Source: Hofstenia miamia (Eukaryota; Xenacoelomorpha; Acoela). From it: a stretch of DNA of 64,000 bases. The stretch is taken from assembly GCA_004352715.1 (NCBI GenBank), contig SCFE01000012.1:321884-385883 (forward strand). Reading direction: 5' to 3'. Under the pieces are notes generated by a model that was not told where the DNA came from, did not search any database, and was given only the letters and a program-made list of their open reading frames with translations. Of this stretch, positions 53,201 through 62,559 are shown piece by piece. Position numbers and translations under genes: made by a program. Position 1 is the stretch's first letter, and the number at the start of each line of letters is the position of its first letter.

Positions 53201-55474
53201 GCGTAATCACCATTAGTGACAAAATCAGCTCTTTTTTTAAACCCGGAAGTATCTTCGTTCTAAACGAGGGCATTAACTTGGAAAATGTGCAGGATCATGC
53301 CTTAGGAACAGCAACGTCAAAGTCACTAAGAGTCACATCACTTTCATCATCAGAGCCTAAACTATTGGGGAGAGGATTATCAGAGTCTTCATCATCAGAA
53401 TTGAATGGGTGATAAGCAAAATCTTGAGAACCCTGGGTGGGGTTATCGAGAAGCCATCCAACAATGTCATCAACTTGTTGATTAGAAGTGCTGTCTAAAG
53501 CAAAATCTCTAAGTAAAGTAAAGCATGAACATTATCATTTCTCACAACCTATTAAGAGATTGTGCTTAACATCTAAAAAAGTCCCTCTAAAACAATGTCA
53601 ACAAATTCAATATCATTGATAAGACATATTCACCTGTTCCAAATTTATCGATGGCTTTATGAATTTGAGAAAGCGAAAATCCCATTTCTTTTATCATATC
53701 AACGAGAGCTTTTCTGCTACCAGAGTAGCGCTCGATATCTGGCTGAGGTTGAGAATCTGGTTCTTGGAATTTTTCTTCATCAGTTGAATCATCATTAGTT
53801 GCTGAAACAGTCTGTTCTGAGAGTTGAACAGATGGTGCTTCAATTTCATCGCATTCTTCAAAAGGCTGAACAAAATAGTGCAGGGTTGTTAAGCATGCGG
53901 CCTAAAATATGCTCATATGCAAACAAATTAAAATTGTACAAACAAACGCATAGTAGAAGTAATACATGCTTCTATCATACTTGGTCTAAGGTTTGAGAAC
54001 AACATTATAATTTGTAGATTAAATTTCATTCTAAATATATGCAGCATTGAAAGTGAAGAAATACATATCAACTTTAGCACAATTAGCATGTAAACATGAC
54101 CTAAATACATGAGGAATAACATTTTCTAAAATCAACAGTATATTTAATAGAGTCAATGCATCTTTATTACTTTGGATTTATGCTAACGTTAGCATAAATT
54201 TAATGGATGTTTGTAATTCTATAAACGTATTGTTAGATCATTATATATTGGAGAAAAAACAGAAGTTGTTTTTTTCATTAGAAATAATCTGACAGTTTCT
54301 TTAGGAAGGCAAGTTCTAACAGAAATTTATTTTAGAAACTGATATCAGTTTTCTTGCACAAACATTCGAACTAGTTAAATATTTGCCGGTATTGGAAATA
54401 TTCTTCGTCATTCAGGAAGATATGTATCAGAGAGACGATTCCGTACTTCCCTAAGTGATTCTATACAGCAACAAATCTTAGTATGGCTACATTTTAAAAA
54501 TATAGTCTAAGGCGCAAAATTTTTCTTTATCTCCATTTGTTGCACTGAACTAAAATATATAGACAATATGGCGATTAGAGCCTGCTATTTATATCTAATT
54601 ATAAGAATCTGCTCAGTATTAATGCATAATTGGCTAAAGTATTAGTAAACAATAATTTACAGCGTATTCATTGGAAATGCAAGTAAGTGTAATTGAGAAA
54701 TTTGAGCATAAAAAACAACATTGATACACCTTGTAAAACATTGTGAAAATAGTGTTTTTGAAAATCTAAAAATATTTGAATAAAATTCAAAGCATCAAAC
54801 ATTATAAAAAATGGTAGACGAAAGTGGATAAATTGTCATTAAAAATAAATTTTAATTCAGAAATGAGAAGGTGTAAATCTGATTAACTAACACCTATTAA
54901 ATCAGCCACAACATGAATGAGGGCACGCCTACTTAGTATTAGATTTCCCATTAAATGTATTGCTGGATATTATATACGTTGATCATACAAAAATTGGGGC
55001 CACCGTGGAATATGTGATATTGGAACGAAATTAGCATTTTAGAAACAAAAATTTATTAGCATATATATTTTTGAAGGTTATCAAATATGGAATCAGGATA
55101 CTACAATACATAAAAATTTTGGATATGCAATTTTGGAAGAATAACAGGGATACTACCTCTTGCTTGATGCCCTTATACATAAGGATACAATATAAGTATG
55201 ACAATAAAAACAACAAACCTGTATTTCATACAAACTGAATGTATTCTTAAGAGGAGACGGAGTGGTTGCAAGTTGAAGTAGATCGTCTAATGGCATCTGT
55301 TCATCAGTATCAGGCTCTCTGTGAAATGTATGGCAAAGAACTTTGGAGAGATAATCGGAGTTGTTATAGAGAGCCCCAATGCAACGAATCAATCCAATTG
55401 CAAGACTGCATTTAACAAGCAACGTGCTATCAATAAAGTCTAAACAAAGCATACTCAACAAAATGAAGCAAATG

Positions 55475-55509
<35 letters not shown>

Positions 55510-55672
55510 NNNNNNNNNNNNNNNNNNNNNNNNNNNNNNNNNNNNNNNNNNNNNNNNNNNNNNNNNNNNNNNNNNNNNNNNNTATATATATATATATATA
55601 TATCTTTAATTTTTTCCGAGGAAAACCGCTCAAACCATTGTCTTCAAATTCATGAGTTAGTGAGCATTAAGC

Positions 55673-55709
<37 letters not shown>

Positions 55710-58700
55710 AGAAAATTGTTTACAATGCATCACTGTGATAATTTGTGAGTCTGCTAATGTAAAACATTATGAGAAAGCTAGTCATGTAAATCAGAACTAT
55801 CAATGAAACCACAATAAAACAATTTAGTAGATCCCAAATAAATGTTATACTTTGTACCTGATCTAATTGGTGGGGGAATGATCTTGCTTGTAAAAGTTTT
55901 CAGTAAATTTGACCAAATATTAAGTACAAATGTTTCATCTGTTAAGTTGCGAAAGAGGAAAGGTTGACTAGATATCTAAAAATAAAAAATCAAAAAATAG
56001 CATTAAATGTAGGCATTATTATTTAATTGCATAATAATACAAAACATTTTGGATTCTATATGAATTAGACTAGACAATTGTTGAGCTCAAATATTTTGCA
56101 AAAAACATAAAATAGTCTCAATTCTGAATAGGTTGAAAATTATTTACTAATATCAAAACTAGAAGAGAATGTTCAACACTAATAGTAAAAATAAGCAGGG
56201 GCGTACCCAGGATTTTCTGATGGGGGGACATCATTGTTATTACCTAATGCGGGGCAAAGCCCGCGAAAATTTTTGAAAATATTGAGAAAATAGACCCTAA
56301 AAATGCATTTCACGATCCTAGATTTTAAATTTTTCAATTTTTTACGAAAAATTTTTTGGTTCATCCAAACCTGACGGGGGACATTCCACCATGTCCCCCC
56401 TGGGTACACCACTGAAAATAAGCACGAGACTAGGGATAGAAAAGATTTGAAGACATTCAGCGCAGTTTGAGTAAATTTAAAAAAAAAGAATAATATACGC
56501 ACGTATTCAGCTGACTGAACTGGACACTTCTTTGAAGCGAACGGAGCAGTAAGTTGTTTAAGCAAAAGATATCCTTCTACTGAAATTCCAGCCACAACAC
56601 ATGGTCCTAAATGACTGTGGTACACCGATCCAGCCAGTCTAGGTCTCCATTCAACACCACAAACAACTGAGAGAGCGGCTAAAGCCGCGGAAGTATCAGC
56701 ATTAAAACTTTCAAGCTAAAATATTCATTAATTAAACATACAGTAACAAAACCATTTGTAGTACTTCAAAAAGCCAAAAAAATCCTTTTTTAGTAAAAAA
56801 AACATTCAAATCTGTGTGTATATTTTAAAATTAATAAAACTGTGCAATAAACAATTGCTTAAATTTTATGACACAACACAACAAGACATTAGGAAATATC
56901 TTAACCAGTGATATTGCTTTGGCCTTGAACATGACCTCAAATTTATGAATCGCAATTGGAAAAAAGAAAAAATTTCCAACTGCCTCTAGAAAATTCTTTT
57001 TAAATGGTTTCCCTGAAATTTTAAAAGACTGCTCTATAATTAAATGGACCCTCCAACTGTTTTCCAAAACAAACAGTCGAAATTAATAAAGTTTTAAATT
57101 AAAACACTTTAACAGCAAATGAAAAAATAATTTTTAGTATGGTTGATAATGTAAGCAAATGACATCTCCATTTTTTTAAATTAATAAGGTTTCCGAAAAC
57201 GCTAATAAACCTTCTGTATGACGTAATCGAATAATTAAATCAGTGCTCACTAAAGTAACTGAAATCTTACGTCCTCTCTTTGAAGCAAGGCTGTGACGTT
57301 GTTAATGTGGGGAAGAACAAGAGCGGTGACATGTACTCGCCAGGTTGTTAATGAATGCAGAAGGCGAAGAACAAGTGCAACCTCATCAGCGAGAGTTCGC
57401 GTGAAATTGGCGGTCTGTCCCAATAGATAACGGGCATGAATAGCTACAACAGTCGATTGAAAAAATATTTAAGTAAATTCCTAATTTGTTTGTCTTTAAT
57501 TCTCTAGTAACTTTATAATATACAAACAAAGTATGGATAAAATTAAGATGAAGTTACGAACAAAAAACAAAGTGTGAAATATATGTACATTTATACACAT
57601 GATCTAAAAGTAAATGTGCATCTATACATATGTGGTATCTGTTACCCTGTGTATTTCTCGGAACTGAATTCTTTCCTTATTTGCAGTAAACAATTACATT
57701 TTCCTTTACATTGCCACAGCTTGCTATTGACAGTCAAACAGCAGATTGCTTGGTTAAAAATTTATCCGCTGCAAAGAGAAATTTACTGAGAAAACAGAGG
57801 CAAAAAATTCGGACTTCACACTCGACATTTGTGTGTGCGTGAGTTATTTTGGGTTTCCGAGTGCATTGCAATAATCTTGTCCATTGGTTCTTTAAAGTTA
57901 CCTATTCGTGATGTTATAGTGAAATTATTAAACAATGCAATTCTGTCACACTTTTCTGCAACATAATCCGACGGATCATCATCTTCCCAGTAGCTGATAG
58001 AAGTCCTTTCCAATAAATCAACAGAAAAACCAATTCATTCAAGAATAAAAGTAACCAAGTAATTTTGGATACAGAAGAGAATTCCTTAAGGAAATAAAAA
58101 AATTCAAATGGTTCTGTGAGGAAAAAATGTGTTTGAAACAAGGAATTTTTAAGATTTTGCCTTTCAATTTCTAAATGTTTTGCTTCAAAATTCATGAATA
58201 TTGCTTTCTTATACCTTCTTTACAACAATCCAAATGGCATTTCCACTAACCCTATCACGGTCGGGGATGGCCTGTGGAAGCACTCCCTTAAGAAATAATG
58301 TTATATCTCTAATTTGAAAGAAGATCTAACGCTGATATCTTTTGACTTTCCTAAAGTATTGATCATACCTTTATTACCTTTCTAGTTATACATATATTAT
58401 TCTAGAAATGTTTGTATTTTTATTGCTATTTTCATCGATAAATTCACTTCAGAACGGCAGGTAAGGATGACATCGAAACATTACTTTCTCAAAGTGTTCA
58501 GTTTATCACTGGCCACCACTCTGCCAAATATTAGAGTTGTTGCGTTCTTCTAGTCAAATTACTGACGTCAGCGAACCAGAACATTAAATTTTTTGTTCTC
58601 TTAGTATTCAGCCATATACAAGTTATAGTTCTGCCAAGTTTTGCTGCTTGGTGATGAAAATGATTGATTTTATGAAGGGCTGCTCTGGAAGCACACATCG

Positions 58701-61700
58701 GTTTTAAGAGTGAAAAAAGGCCCAGCCCAGAAAGGGTAATTAATGTTAGATTTAGATTTGCAATTAAACAAATTTAAGTCAATCAAGAAAAAGGTGATCA
58801 AATGTTAATAAAAGTGACAAAGAACGTTTAATAAAAAATGTCTAAAAACCTACCAAAAGTGACTAGTCATTTAAAAGTGACCAAGTGGCAAATCTGAGAC
58901 GAATGTTTTGCGTTTTTCCCAAATAAATATTTCTTTTTATATTACTGTATTGCTTAATAGATATTTCTATCTTCCACAAATACTAAATCATTGTATCTAG
59001 TTAGGTAGACAGTCAATTTTTACCAGCCTGTATATTTGTTTGGTGTAGTTAAAGGCGTAAGCTGGATTTTGTGATAGGGGGACATCTCATTCATGATCAA
59101 GTGGATCAAAAATAGTGAAAAAAATAGACCCTAAAATGCAATTCAGGACTTAGTTGTCAACCTTTTTAATATTTTGTCCAATTTTTTTTATTTAACCAAT
59201 CAAAATCAATTTTGAAATTCCACAATGTCCCCCTTGTGTACGCCAATGGTTGTAGTGAATAGCTACTTTTAAACACATATTTTTTAATAAATGAAACCTT
59301 TATTTTCAGGGCGTCCATCTTCGTCTTGAGAAGTTAATAGAAACGCCAAAAACGCGAATAATTTCAATACGATTTTTTGAGCAAAATCACCATTCACAAC
59401 GTATTTTGCAACAGACTTCAGAATGGCCAATGATATAAGCTAAAAAATGAACTATTAAATTCTAACAATGGAGATTACTTCAATGTCCAAACATTTTAAA
59501 TTTGGTTATTAATGGAGATATTCACGTTTATTATTTTACAACATAGTTTAAGTTGGCTACATACACATTTCAACTATCACAGTCTTGAATCTAAACTTAG
59601 CACAACTTCTTAAAAAGTGGACATTACACATTCCCTCCCACTAACAAATAATATAATAGTGGTTTTCAGATCATAAGAAGGCCAAGTTCTAAGCTAAAAT
59701 TGAATTAAAAAAATACCTGATCTTTTAAATTGGTAACTGTTGGCGACTGCTTAACTATTTCTACAAAAAGAGATATCCAAGATTCTTTAGACAAGTATTC
59801 AGCAATAACTGGGGATGTCTCAACCAGAAGCTTAATGAATTGAAGTTTCGCCCAAGTAGTGTATTGTTCGCCCTGAATGATATCCAAAGCCGAGGCAGTC
59901 CCCACAATATCGAAGTGGTTCTTCAAGACTGAGTGAAGCAGTGAAGTAAAAATGTGGATCGACTGAGATGACAATTCTGAGGCATGTGCAGCAATGTACA
60001 AACCCAGGTAACGCAAAAGAGAATTAGCACTATGACATAGCAACTGCGTGGAACTGAGGTATTGCAAAGTTGTTACTAAAAATTATGCAAATTTATCAAA
60101 GCACGGAATCATAAAACGTGCAAATGTCAAACTCGAAATTTAAATTAACGCTTCATCTCTAAAACTTATTTGGTTTACATGACTCTGTAATGAACGCATA
60201 TATTGATCAATGCTGCGACTAACACATACATTTGTTGTCTCTATTATTAAATAAATCACTGCTAAGGATACCCTTCTAATTATCCCACAAGCTGAGCAGT
60301 AAATAAAACAACACTTTGAATATATAGTAATAAACATGGTTCTAGAAAATTAACACCTGATAAAAAGTTAACAGAAATATATATATATATATATAATAAG
60401 AGAGTTGCACACGTAAACAGTTACAAAAGATCTCATTGCTAACTGGTAGAATCAAATAAACTACACATCAAGGAAATGGATTAAATACTCTTTATAGCTT
60501 CCGCGGAAACTATAAATTTTTGGCATTCACAGAAATATATTGTAGAAATTTAGAATATGATAGACTAAAAAGAAGCATTGATACATTTTTATACAATATA
60601 TGGATGCGTTAAGGCAACAAACTTACCACATTTTTTATTAGCATCTTCAATCTTCTCATCCTGATCTAAAGCAGATGGTGGATCAACTAACTCCAAATCA
60701 AACTTGTTATCAACGCCCATTCTATAGGAGTTGATAGCACCATTATCCCACTGCACACGTACCCATCCATCTTTATCTACAGAACTCAAAGCTCTTCCTT
60801 CATAATTTTCACCCTAAAATTGGTTACATTAGTTAAAGCTAACAAAAATATCACAGATCAATATGCTGAATAAACAAATCCTATGAATCTTACTACCAGT
60901 AAACTTGATTACGACCTATTGTACAAAAATTAGTAAAGAATGAAAATCATTTGCGATTGACATTAGACTCTGAAATACAAAGATTGTAAGTATTGAATCT
61001 CAACATATTTCTTGATTTGACCAAGCTTAAAAAGTGATTAATAGGGATTATATGCAAAGTTGAAATCGAAAACATACCATTATGTAGCAGACTAGAGTAG
61101 GTTTCATGCCTGCCTTAGCACCATTGTTGTTTTTGAAGTTATATTCGGGCGAAATGTATAGCATTAATTTTAAACCTGCCAAACCCTATCTAAATTACCT
61201 TCTGTCTGCTTAGTCCTGCCATAAAACACGGGACCTCCCCTTCTACTGAAGCAGGATGTATGCAGCATTTAGTTACTATCAAATCTAGTGATAAAGATGT
61301 AGAGAGATACAACTTTTAATGTCAGTCTGTAATAATGAACCTCTACTAAAATACTTGCCTTCGACTATTTTAAAAATAGGAACATAACACCTTTTATTTG
61401 AAAACAAATTATTGAAAACCTGAGAACGGGATTGTACTGTCACTGAAAAAATTGCTGAATTTATAAAACATACTGGTACTGTCCGCACCAATATTCAAAA
61501 TATAGACTAGATATAAAGAGTGCGGCTCCTGGCAAAAATAGTTGAGATTCACTTTTGTCTTAGTAGACATTTGAACTAAAATGTTAAGAATTGAACAACT
61601 GTATGCTTAGAATAAGTAAATAAGCAGATAACAAAAAAGTCTACCTGTTTACCCCATTTCCAGTGTATTCCACGTCTGACTTTAATGCCATGCTTAATGA

Positions 61701-62559
61701 ACTGAACCATTTTTTCAGGAGATAATTCATGGACACTGGAAGTAGCCACTGTTGTAAAACTGGGTTCAAATATTTGTCTTACATCATAGTTATCACTATC
61801 TCCCTCATCGTTATAAAAACCTAAACACATCATTGTGTTACCTCACTCTTGCGATACAAGAATATTAAAAAAATATTTGATAATTTGTATTGACAGCTTT
61901 CTAGCAAACGATACATAACCAATATAAGCGAATGTTAAATAAACTAGCATGATAGAATGCAAACTATACATAATTCATCAAAAATGAGGAAATTCTGAAT
62001 TACCTCAATTCAACTTTTTTCAAAAATGTCTCAGATAAAAATATAATATTATAAGAGAAAGCTTCGATGATGATCATTCAAATTCAGTAACACAACAAGT
62101 GCTGAAATTTATTATTGAACTTTGATAGAGTGTGTATGTCCGAATATTTTAGATTAAGGCATTAAAATATAAACCAATAATAAAAATTCTCACTCGATAT
62201 GCAATTTACGATACTAGAAGAACACCTAAAAATATTTTTAAAAACCTGCAAGTCGGATGACAGTTTGGAGAAGAGAAAGTAGACCATTTCTTAGTAAATA
62301 ATCCAAATCAGAAACATGCATCTCTTTGGAAAATGATGTCAAAATGTTCAGAATAAGTCTAAAAAATCTTAAATACGAAACTTAAAAATCTTTTCACCTA
62401 GAGGCAGGGAGAAATCCAAGAAAACTGCGCTGAGAATCATTGATAAAGTTAGCTGCTGATTTAGTGTTAACTCCACATGTTTGTAAATACTGTTCTGACT
62501 CAATTAAGTACTTTCGAAGTAGGCTTAAACTCCACATTATGAATCTTCTGTTCAAAAAC
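23566..62559 (-). CDS. HERC2-type giant HECT E3 ubiquitin ligase, 3' two thirds of the gene (42 exons)
   Basis: Forty-two minus-strand exons chain in phase into about 2,875 residues that follow human HERC2 in domain order: MIB/HERC2, helical region, UBA-like, CPH, DOC, RLD2, linker, RLD3, HECT. Human HERC2 has 4,834 residues, so RLD1 and the first third lie beyond the window. The protein transfers ubiquitin from an E2 to substrates through the HECT cysteine. In animals it works in DNA-damage signalling, protein turnover and centrosome upkeep. Exon junctions are GT-AG apart from one GC-AG donor at 42372-42373 and one ambiguous donor near 53300. Introns run from 58 bp to about 6.1 kb. The ZZ zinc finger between CPH and DOC is not found. 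The open frame ends at stop 23566-23568. Exon coordinates are given block by block in the entries that follow. Confidence 0.93.
27976..29630 (+). pseudogene. Broken CACTA/EnSpm-like transposase inside a HERC2 intron
   Basis: Antisense to HERC2, within its 6.1-kb intron. Segments in order: about 27976-28105 ([20 protein letters not shown]), a frame change to [12 protein letters not shown] at about 28110, and then 28250-28748 with [59 protein letters not shown]. Next, 29020-29162 has [20 protein letters not shown], and in another frame [20 protein letters not shown] follows. The order and motifs (CDAPA..F.., C..C, LDYMH..CLG, WKA.EFR, LKR..R.P..PLQQ) are those I know from an animal transposase family related to EnSpm/CACTA. 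Several stops and frameshifts make it non-functional. No terminal repeats were found. Confidence 0.72.
30231..30282. repeat. 26-bp tandem duplication
   Basis: Two adjacent copies of ATTATCTATATCATCAACACTAGAA plus one variable base. The second copy contains the start of the piggyBac-like element at 30274. Confidence 0.85.
30274..31560 (+). mobile_element. Decayed piggyBac-like element with palindromic sub-ends
   Basis: The left end is CACTAGAATACCCAACCTGG. The right end, near 31530-31560, reads on the other strand AGAATACCCAACACCGGTCA, so the ends are inverted repeats. The palindrome CCGGTCA-NTT-TGACCGG occurs at 30434-30450 and 31531-31547, and a variant at 30290-30306. Inside, broken frames include an acidic segment ([15 protein letters not shown]) and [19 protein letters not shown] near 30600-30770, which fits a piggyBac transposase N-terminus only loosely. 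No TTAA is left at the edges (TCAA on the left). It lies in the HERC2 intron at 27381-33469. Confidence 0.6.
31908..32276 (+). CDS. Uncharacterised 122-residue ORF nested in a HERC2 intron
   Basis: An intact frame from ATG (context AAAAATGAAC) to TAA, with balanced amino-acid composition unlike random AT-rich frames. Visible segments are [42 protein letters not shown] and [16 protein letters not shown] do not recognise the family. GSCLVNH near the start and [11 protein letters not shown] later vaguely recall blocks of SGNH/GDSL hydrolases, but the protein is too short for that fold. It could be the C-terminal exon of a transposon protein or a small single-exon gene. Its last 30 bases lie in a segment repeated at 32973. 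Confidence 0.4.
   Translation: MNKSEFYHGFILAGSCLVNHYQKLHAENPVMKEYTVLARHGMRFKHSNPEKSIMPIICHLGNRMKKFKETTPDKPPILLIWHDVIGNTFSTDSKHKEMDVPQFKEAVQIVQTMIDLYQDVGL
32247..33198. repeat. Direct repeat of about 226 bp bounded by an N
   Basis: Copy 1 is 32247-32473 and copy 2 is 32973-33198, with only a few differences between them. Copy 1 ends exactly at the single N at 32474. The intervening 498 bases are not repeated. This can be a real duplication or two unmerged contig ends. It lies within the HERC2 intron. Confidence 0.85.
33470..33665 (-). CDS. HERC2 exon leading into the HECT domain
   Basis: A 196-base exon encoding [20 protein letters not shown] and [11 protein letters not shown], the conserved lead-in to the HECT N-lobe. 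Its donor (GTACAT) splits a glycine codon completed by the exon at 27211-27380. The 6,089-base intron between them is the largest fully placed intron of the gene and hosts the CACTA and piggyBac remnants and the 122-residue ORF. Confidence 0.93.
33717..42010 (-). CDS. HERC2 RCC1-like domain 3 (five exons)
   Basis: In coding order the exons are 41655-42010, 36316-36551, 34720-34973, 34060-34295 and 33717-33982. They form a seven-bladed RCC1 propeller with typical blades: [85 protein letters not shown] and [15 protein letters not shown], then [13 protein letters not shown]. All junctions are in phase. The last exon runs on into a helical segment ([17 protein letters not shown]) before the HECT lead-in. 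The intron between the first two exons (36552-41654) contains an N-gap and a separate plus-strand ORF. Confidence 0.95.
37259..37690 (-). repeat. Dispersed repeat with GC-rich inverted repeat and 120-codon ORF
   Basis: A minus-strand frame (37259-37621) starts [19 protein letters not shown]. Its start codon lies inside a GC-rich patch with the inverted repeat ATTGAGGCGTGCC (37620-37632) and GGCACGCCTCGAT (37671-37683). A related sequence occurs on the plus strand at about 62946-63050, with the identical core GCCTCAATGGGTTTGGG and a translation MGLGNLSKETVKVSCC. It is therefore a repeat family, probably a transposon remnant. I do not recognise the protein. Confidence 0.5.
38038..38295. repeat. 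(TATC)n/(TA)n microsatellite containing an assembly gap
   Basis: TATC units pass into TA units, then 170 Ns (38092-38261), then TA units again. True length unknown. The open frames called across this gap are artefacts. Confidence 0.95.
38929..39354 (+). CDS. Beta-propeller-like 141-residue ORF in a HERC2 intron
   Basis: An ATG-to-TAG frame with repeated WD40-like spacing: [20 protein letters not shown], then [20 protein letters not shown], then [20 protein letters not shown] followed by [10 protein letters not shown]. Each has the pattern S..G..L....D..I.IFD.... of propeller blades, giving about three blades. A complete propeller would need more, so it is either the end of a longer gene or a truncated retrocopy. 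A stop lies six codons upstream of the ATG. I could not link it to a named gene. Confidence 0.4.
   Translation: MISFCDVKDVRNICSSPCSEYVLFLSLNLLKIFKYWVPAKQYEAASLPENWRNNNLEFMSPSGNLYHIAFDHFNSIHLFSFKNESVLHTFEKSESYYRGVSFLTDNNLIARVEDCFLNIFDTTTGKLLRKIKRIKEEDGND
42374..47001 (-). CDS. HERC2 linker between RCC1-like domains 2 and 3 (six exons)
   Basis: In coding order the exons are 46842-47001, 46606-46794, 45410-45671, 43599-43904, 42723-42949 and 42374-42648. They match the vertebrate linker at [72 protein letters not shown] and [11 protein letters not shown]. The SVNGWGWRF segment belongs to a beta-sandwich-like stretch shared with related large ligases. The first two exons are weakly conserved and were placed by phase. 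The last exon can only join RLD3 in frame through a GC donor at 42372-42373. Confidence 0.88.
47365..47760. repeat. Duplicated HERC2 exon end across an N
   Basis: 47365-47561 and 47563-47760 are near-identical, separated only by the N at 47562. Each copy holds the last part of the RLD2 tail exon (donor at 47643-side boundary 47642 in copy 2, 47444 in copy 1) and its flanking intron. Differences are a few bases in the intron. The simplest reading is that two overlapping contig ends or alleles were placed side by side. Confidence 0.9.
47642..51247 (-). CDS. HERC2 RCC1-like domain 2 (six exons)
   Basis: In coding order the exons are 51066-51247, 50829-51007, 50384-50614, 49786-50039, 48961-49105 and 47642-48036. 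Blades read [97 protein letters not shown] and [13 protein letters not shown], then [12 protein letters not shown]. The first two exons are separated by a 58-base intron. The final exon continues into a helical tail, and its last 120 bases are repeated next to an N (see the duplication entry). In vertebrates this propeller contributes to partner binding. Here that is inferred from homology. Confidence 0.94.
51327..52087 (-). CDS. HERC2 DOC/APC10 domain (three exons)
   Basis: In coding order the exons are 51903-52087, 51625-51827 and 51327-51485. They encode a DOC domain: [16 protein letters not shown] followed by [18 protein letters not shown], the [14 protein letters not shown] strand and [20 protein letters not shown]. 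The WQSSG..G.HWI core is the DOC/APC10 signature. In the anaphase-promoting complex this fold helps bind substrate; its role in HERC2 is less certain. RLD2 follows after a short acidic linker ([11 protein letters not shown]). Confidence 0.93.
52507..52560 (-). CDS. HERC2 54-base micro-exon between CPH and DOC
   Basis: A small exon (2+51+1 bases) encoding [17 protein letters not shown]. It is supported by a TTTTAG acceptor, a GT donor and exact phase match to both neighbours, but not by recognisable homology. With it the CPH and DOC exons join in frame. Its arginine-rich sequence replaces the longer segment, including the ZZ finger, that vertebrate HERC2 has here. Confidence 0.55.
52793..53259 (-). 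CDS. HERC2 CPH domain (two exons)
   Basis: In coding order the exons are 53104-53259 and 52793-52952. The first encodes [20 protein letters not shown] and [16 protein letters not shown], the second [15 protein letters not shown] and [14 protein letters not shown]. This is the CPH domain shared by CUL7, PARC and HERC2, which binds the p53 tetramerisation domain in vertebrates. Conservation with vertebrate HERC2 is high. After VELI the sequence turns into a Ser/Asn-rich linker. Confidence 0.93.
53301..53901 (-). CDS. HERC2 UBA-like domain (two exons)
   Basis: In coding order the exons are 53634-53901 and 53301-53506. Joined, they give [16 protein letters not shown] followed by [12 protein letters not shown], a typical UBA-like three-helix pattern (MGF in the first loop, LLDN in helix 3). 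An acidic stretch rich in Asp and Ser follows ([12 protein letters not shown]). The 3' border is uncertain. Either a GC donor after CCTAAG (low end 53301) or a GT donor 15 bases earlier (low end 53316) keeps the frame. Confidence 0.82.
55219..60075 (-). CDS. HERC2 middle helical region (six exons)
   Basis: In coding order the exons are 59717-60075, 59298-59439, 57271-57443, 56503-56715, 55858-55975 and 55219-55439. They join in phase and carry alternating hydrophobic helices, for example [60 protein letters not shown] and [13 protein letters not shown]. This corresponds to the long, poorly characterised stretch of HERC2 between MIB/HERC2 and UBA. The 59298-59439 exon was found from phase and hydrophobic pattern and is the least certain. 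Two related MITEs sit in the introns here. Confidence 0.8.
55478..55603. repeat. (AT)n microsatellite containing an assembly gap
   Basis: AT units flank 73 Ns (55510-55582) inside a HERC2 intron. A further pure AT tract lies at 55675-55707. Confidence 0.95.
56196..56414. mobile_element. hAT-type MITE in a HERC2 intron
   Basis: A 219-bp element starting CAGGGGCGTACCCAGG and ending CCTGGGTACACCACTG, inverted repeats with two mismatches. The 8-bp duplication AAAATAAG lies on both sides (56188-56195 and 56415-56422), as hAT transposases make. G-runs near one end and C-runs near the other (GGGGGGAC / GTCCCCCC) extend the inverted repeat. No coding capacity. Confidence 0.87.
59052..59250. mobile_element. 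Older copy of the same hAT-type MITE family
   Basis: It shares interior sequence with the element at 56196 (ATAGACCCTAAAA, GAAATTCCACAATGTCCCCC against GACATTCCACCATGTCCCCC) and a similar right end (GTGTACGCCAATGG). The left end is worn (AAGGCGTAAGCTGG). Candidate target duplication TGTAGTTA / TGTAGTGA, seven of eight matching. It lies in a HERC2 intron. Confidence 0.7.
60377..60394. repeat. Short (AT)n tract
   Basis: A brief AT run in the intron between the MIB/HERC2 exon and the middle region. Confidence 0.7.
60627..61820 (-). CDS. HERC2 MIB/HERC2 domain (two exons)
   Basis: In coding order the exons are 61645-61820 and 60627-60813. They give [19 protein letters not shown], then [20 protein letters not shown], then [20 protein letters not shown]. 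This is the MIB/HERC2 module, a small beta fold also found in mind-bomb ligases and HECTD1. Here the following CPH, DOC and RLD order identifies the protein as HERC2. An acidic segment ([13 protein letters not shown]) precedes it. Confidence 0.93.
62246..62559 (-). CDS. HERC2 exons upstream of MIB/HERC2 (two exons, most 5' in the window)
   Basis: In coding order the exons are 62398-62559 and 62246-62358. They encode [40 protein letters not shown] and then [20 protein letters not shown], followed by [13 protein letters not shown]. They are helical with no named domain, and they join in phase to the MIB/HERC2 exon. The acceptor at 62560 needs a preceding exon ending with two bases, which was not found up to 64000. 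Confidence 0.8.

Noticed and set aside
55379-55633. Open frames across the second N-run
   Set aside because: Same reason. The real coding sequence here is the minus-strand exon 55219-55439, which ends before the repeat.
61285-61491. Minus-strand frame of 68 codons as a HERC2 exon
   Set aside because: The exons at 61645-61820 and 60627-60813 join directly in phase within the MIB/HERC2 fold, leaving no room for it.
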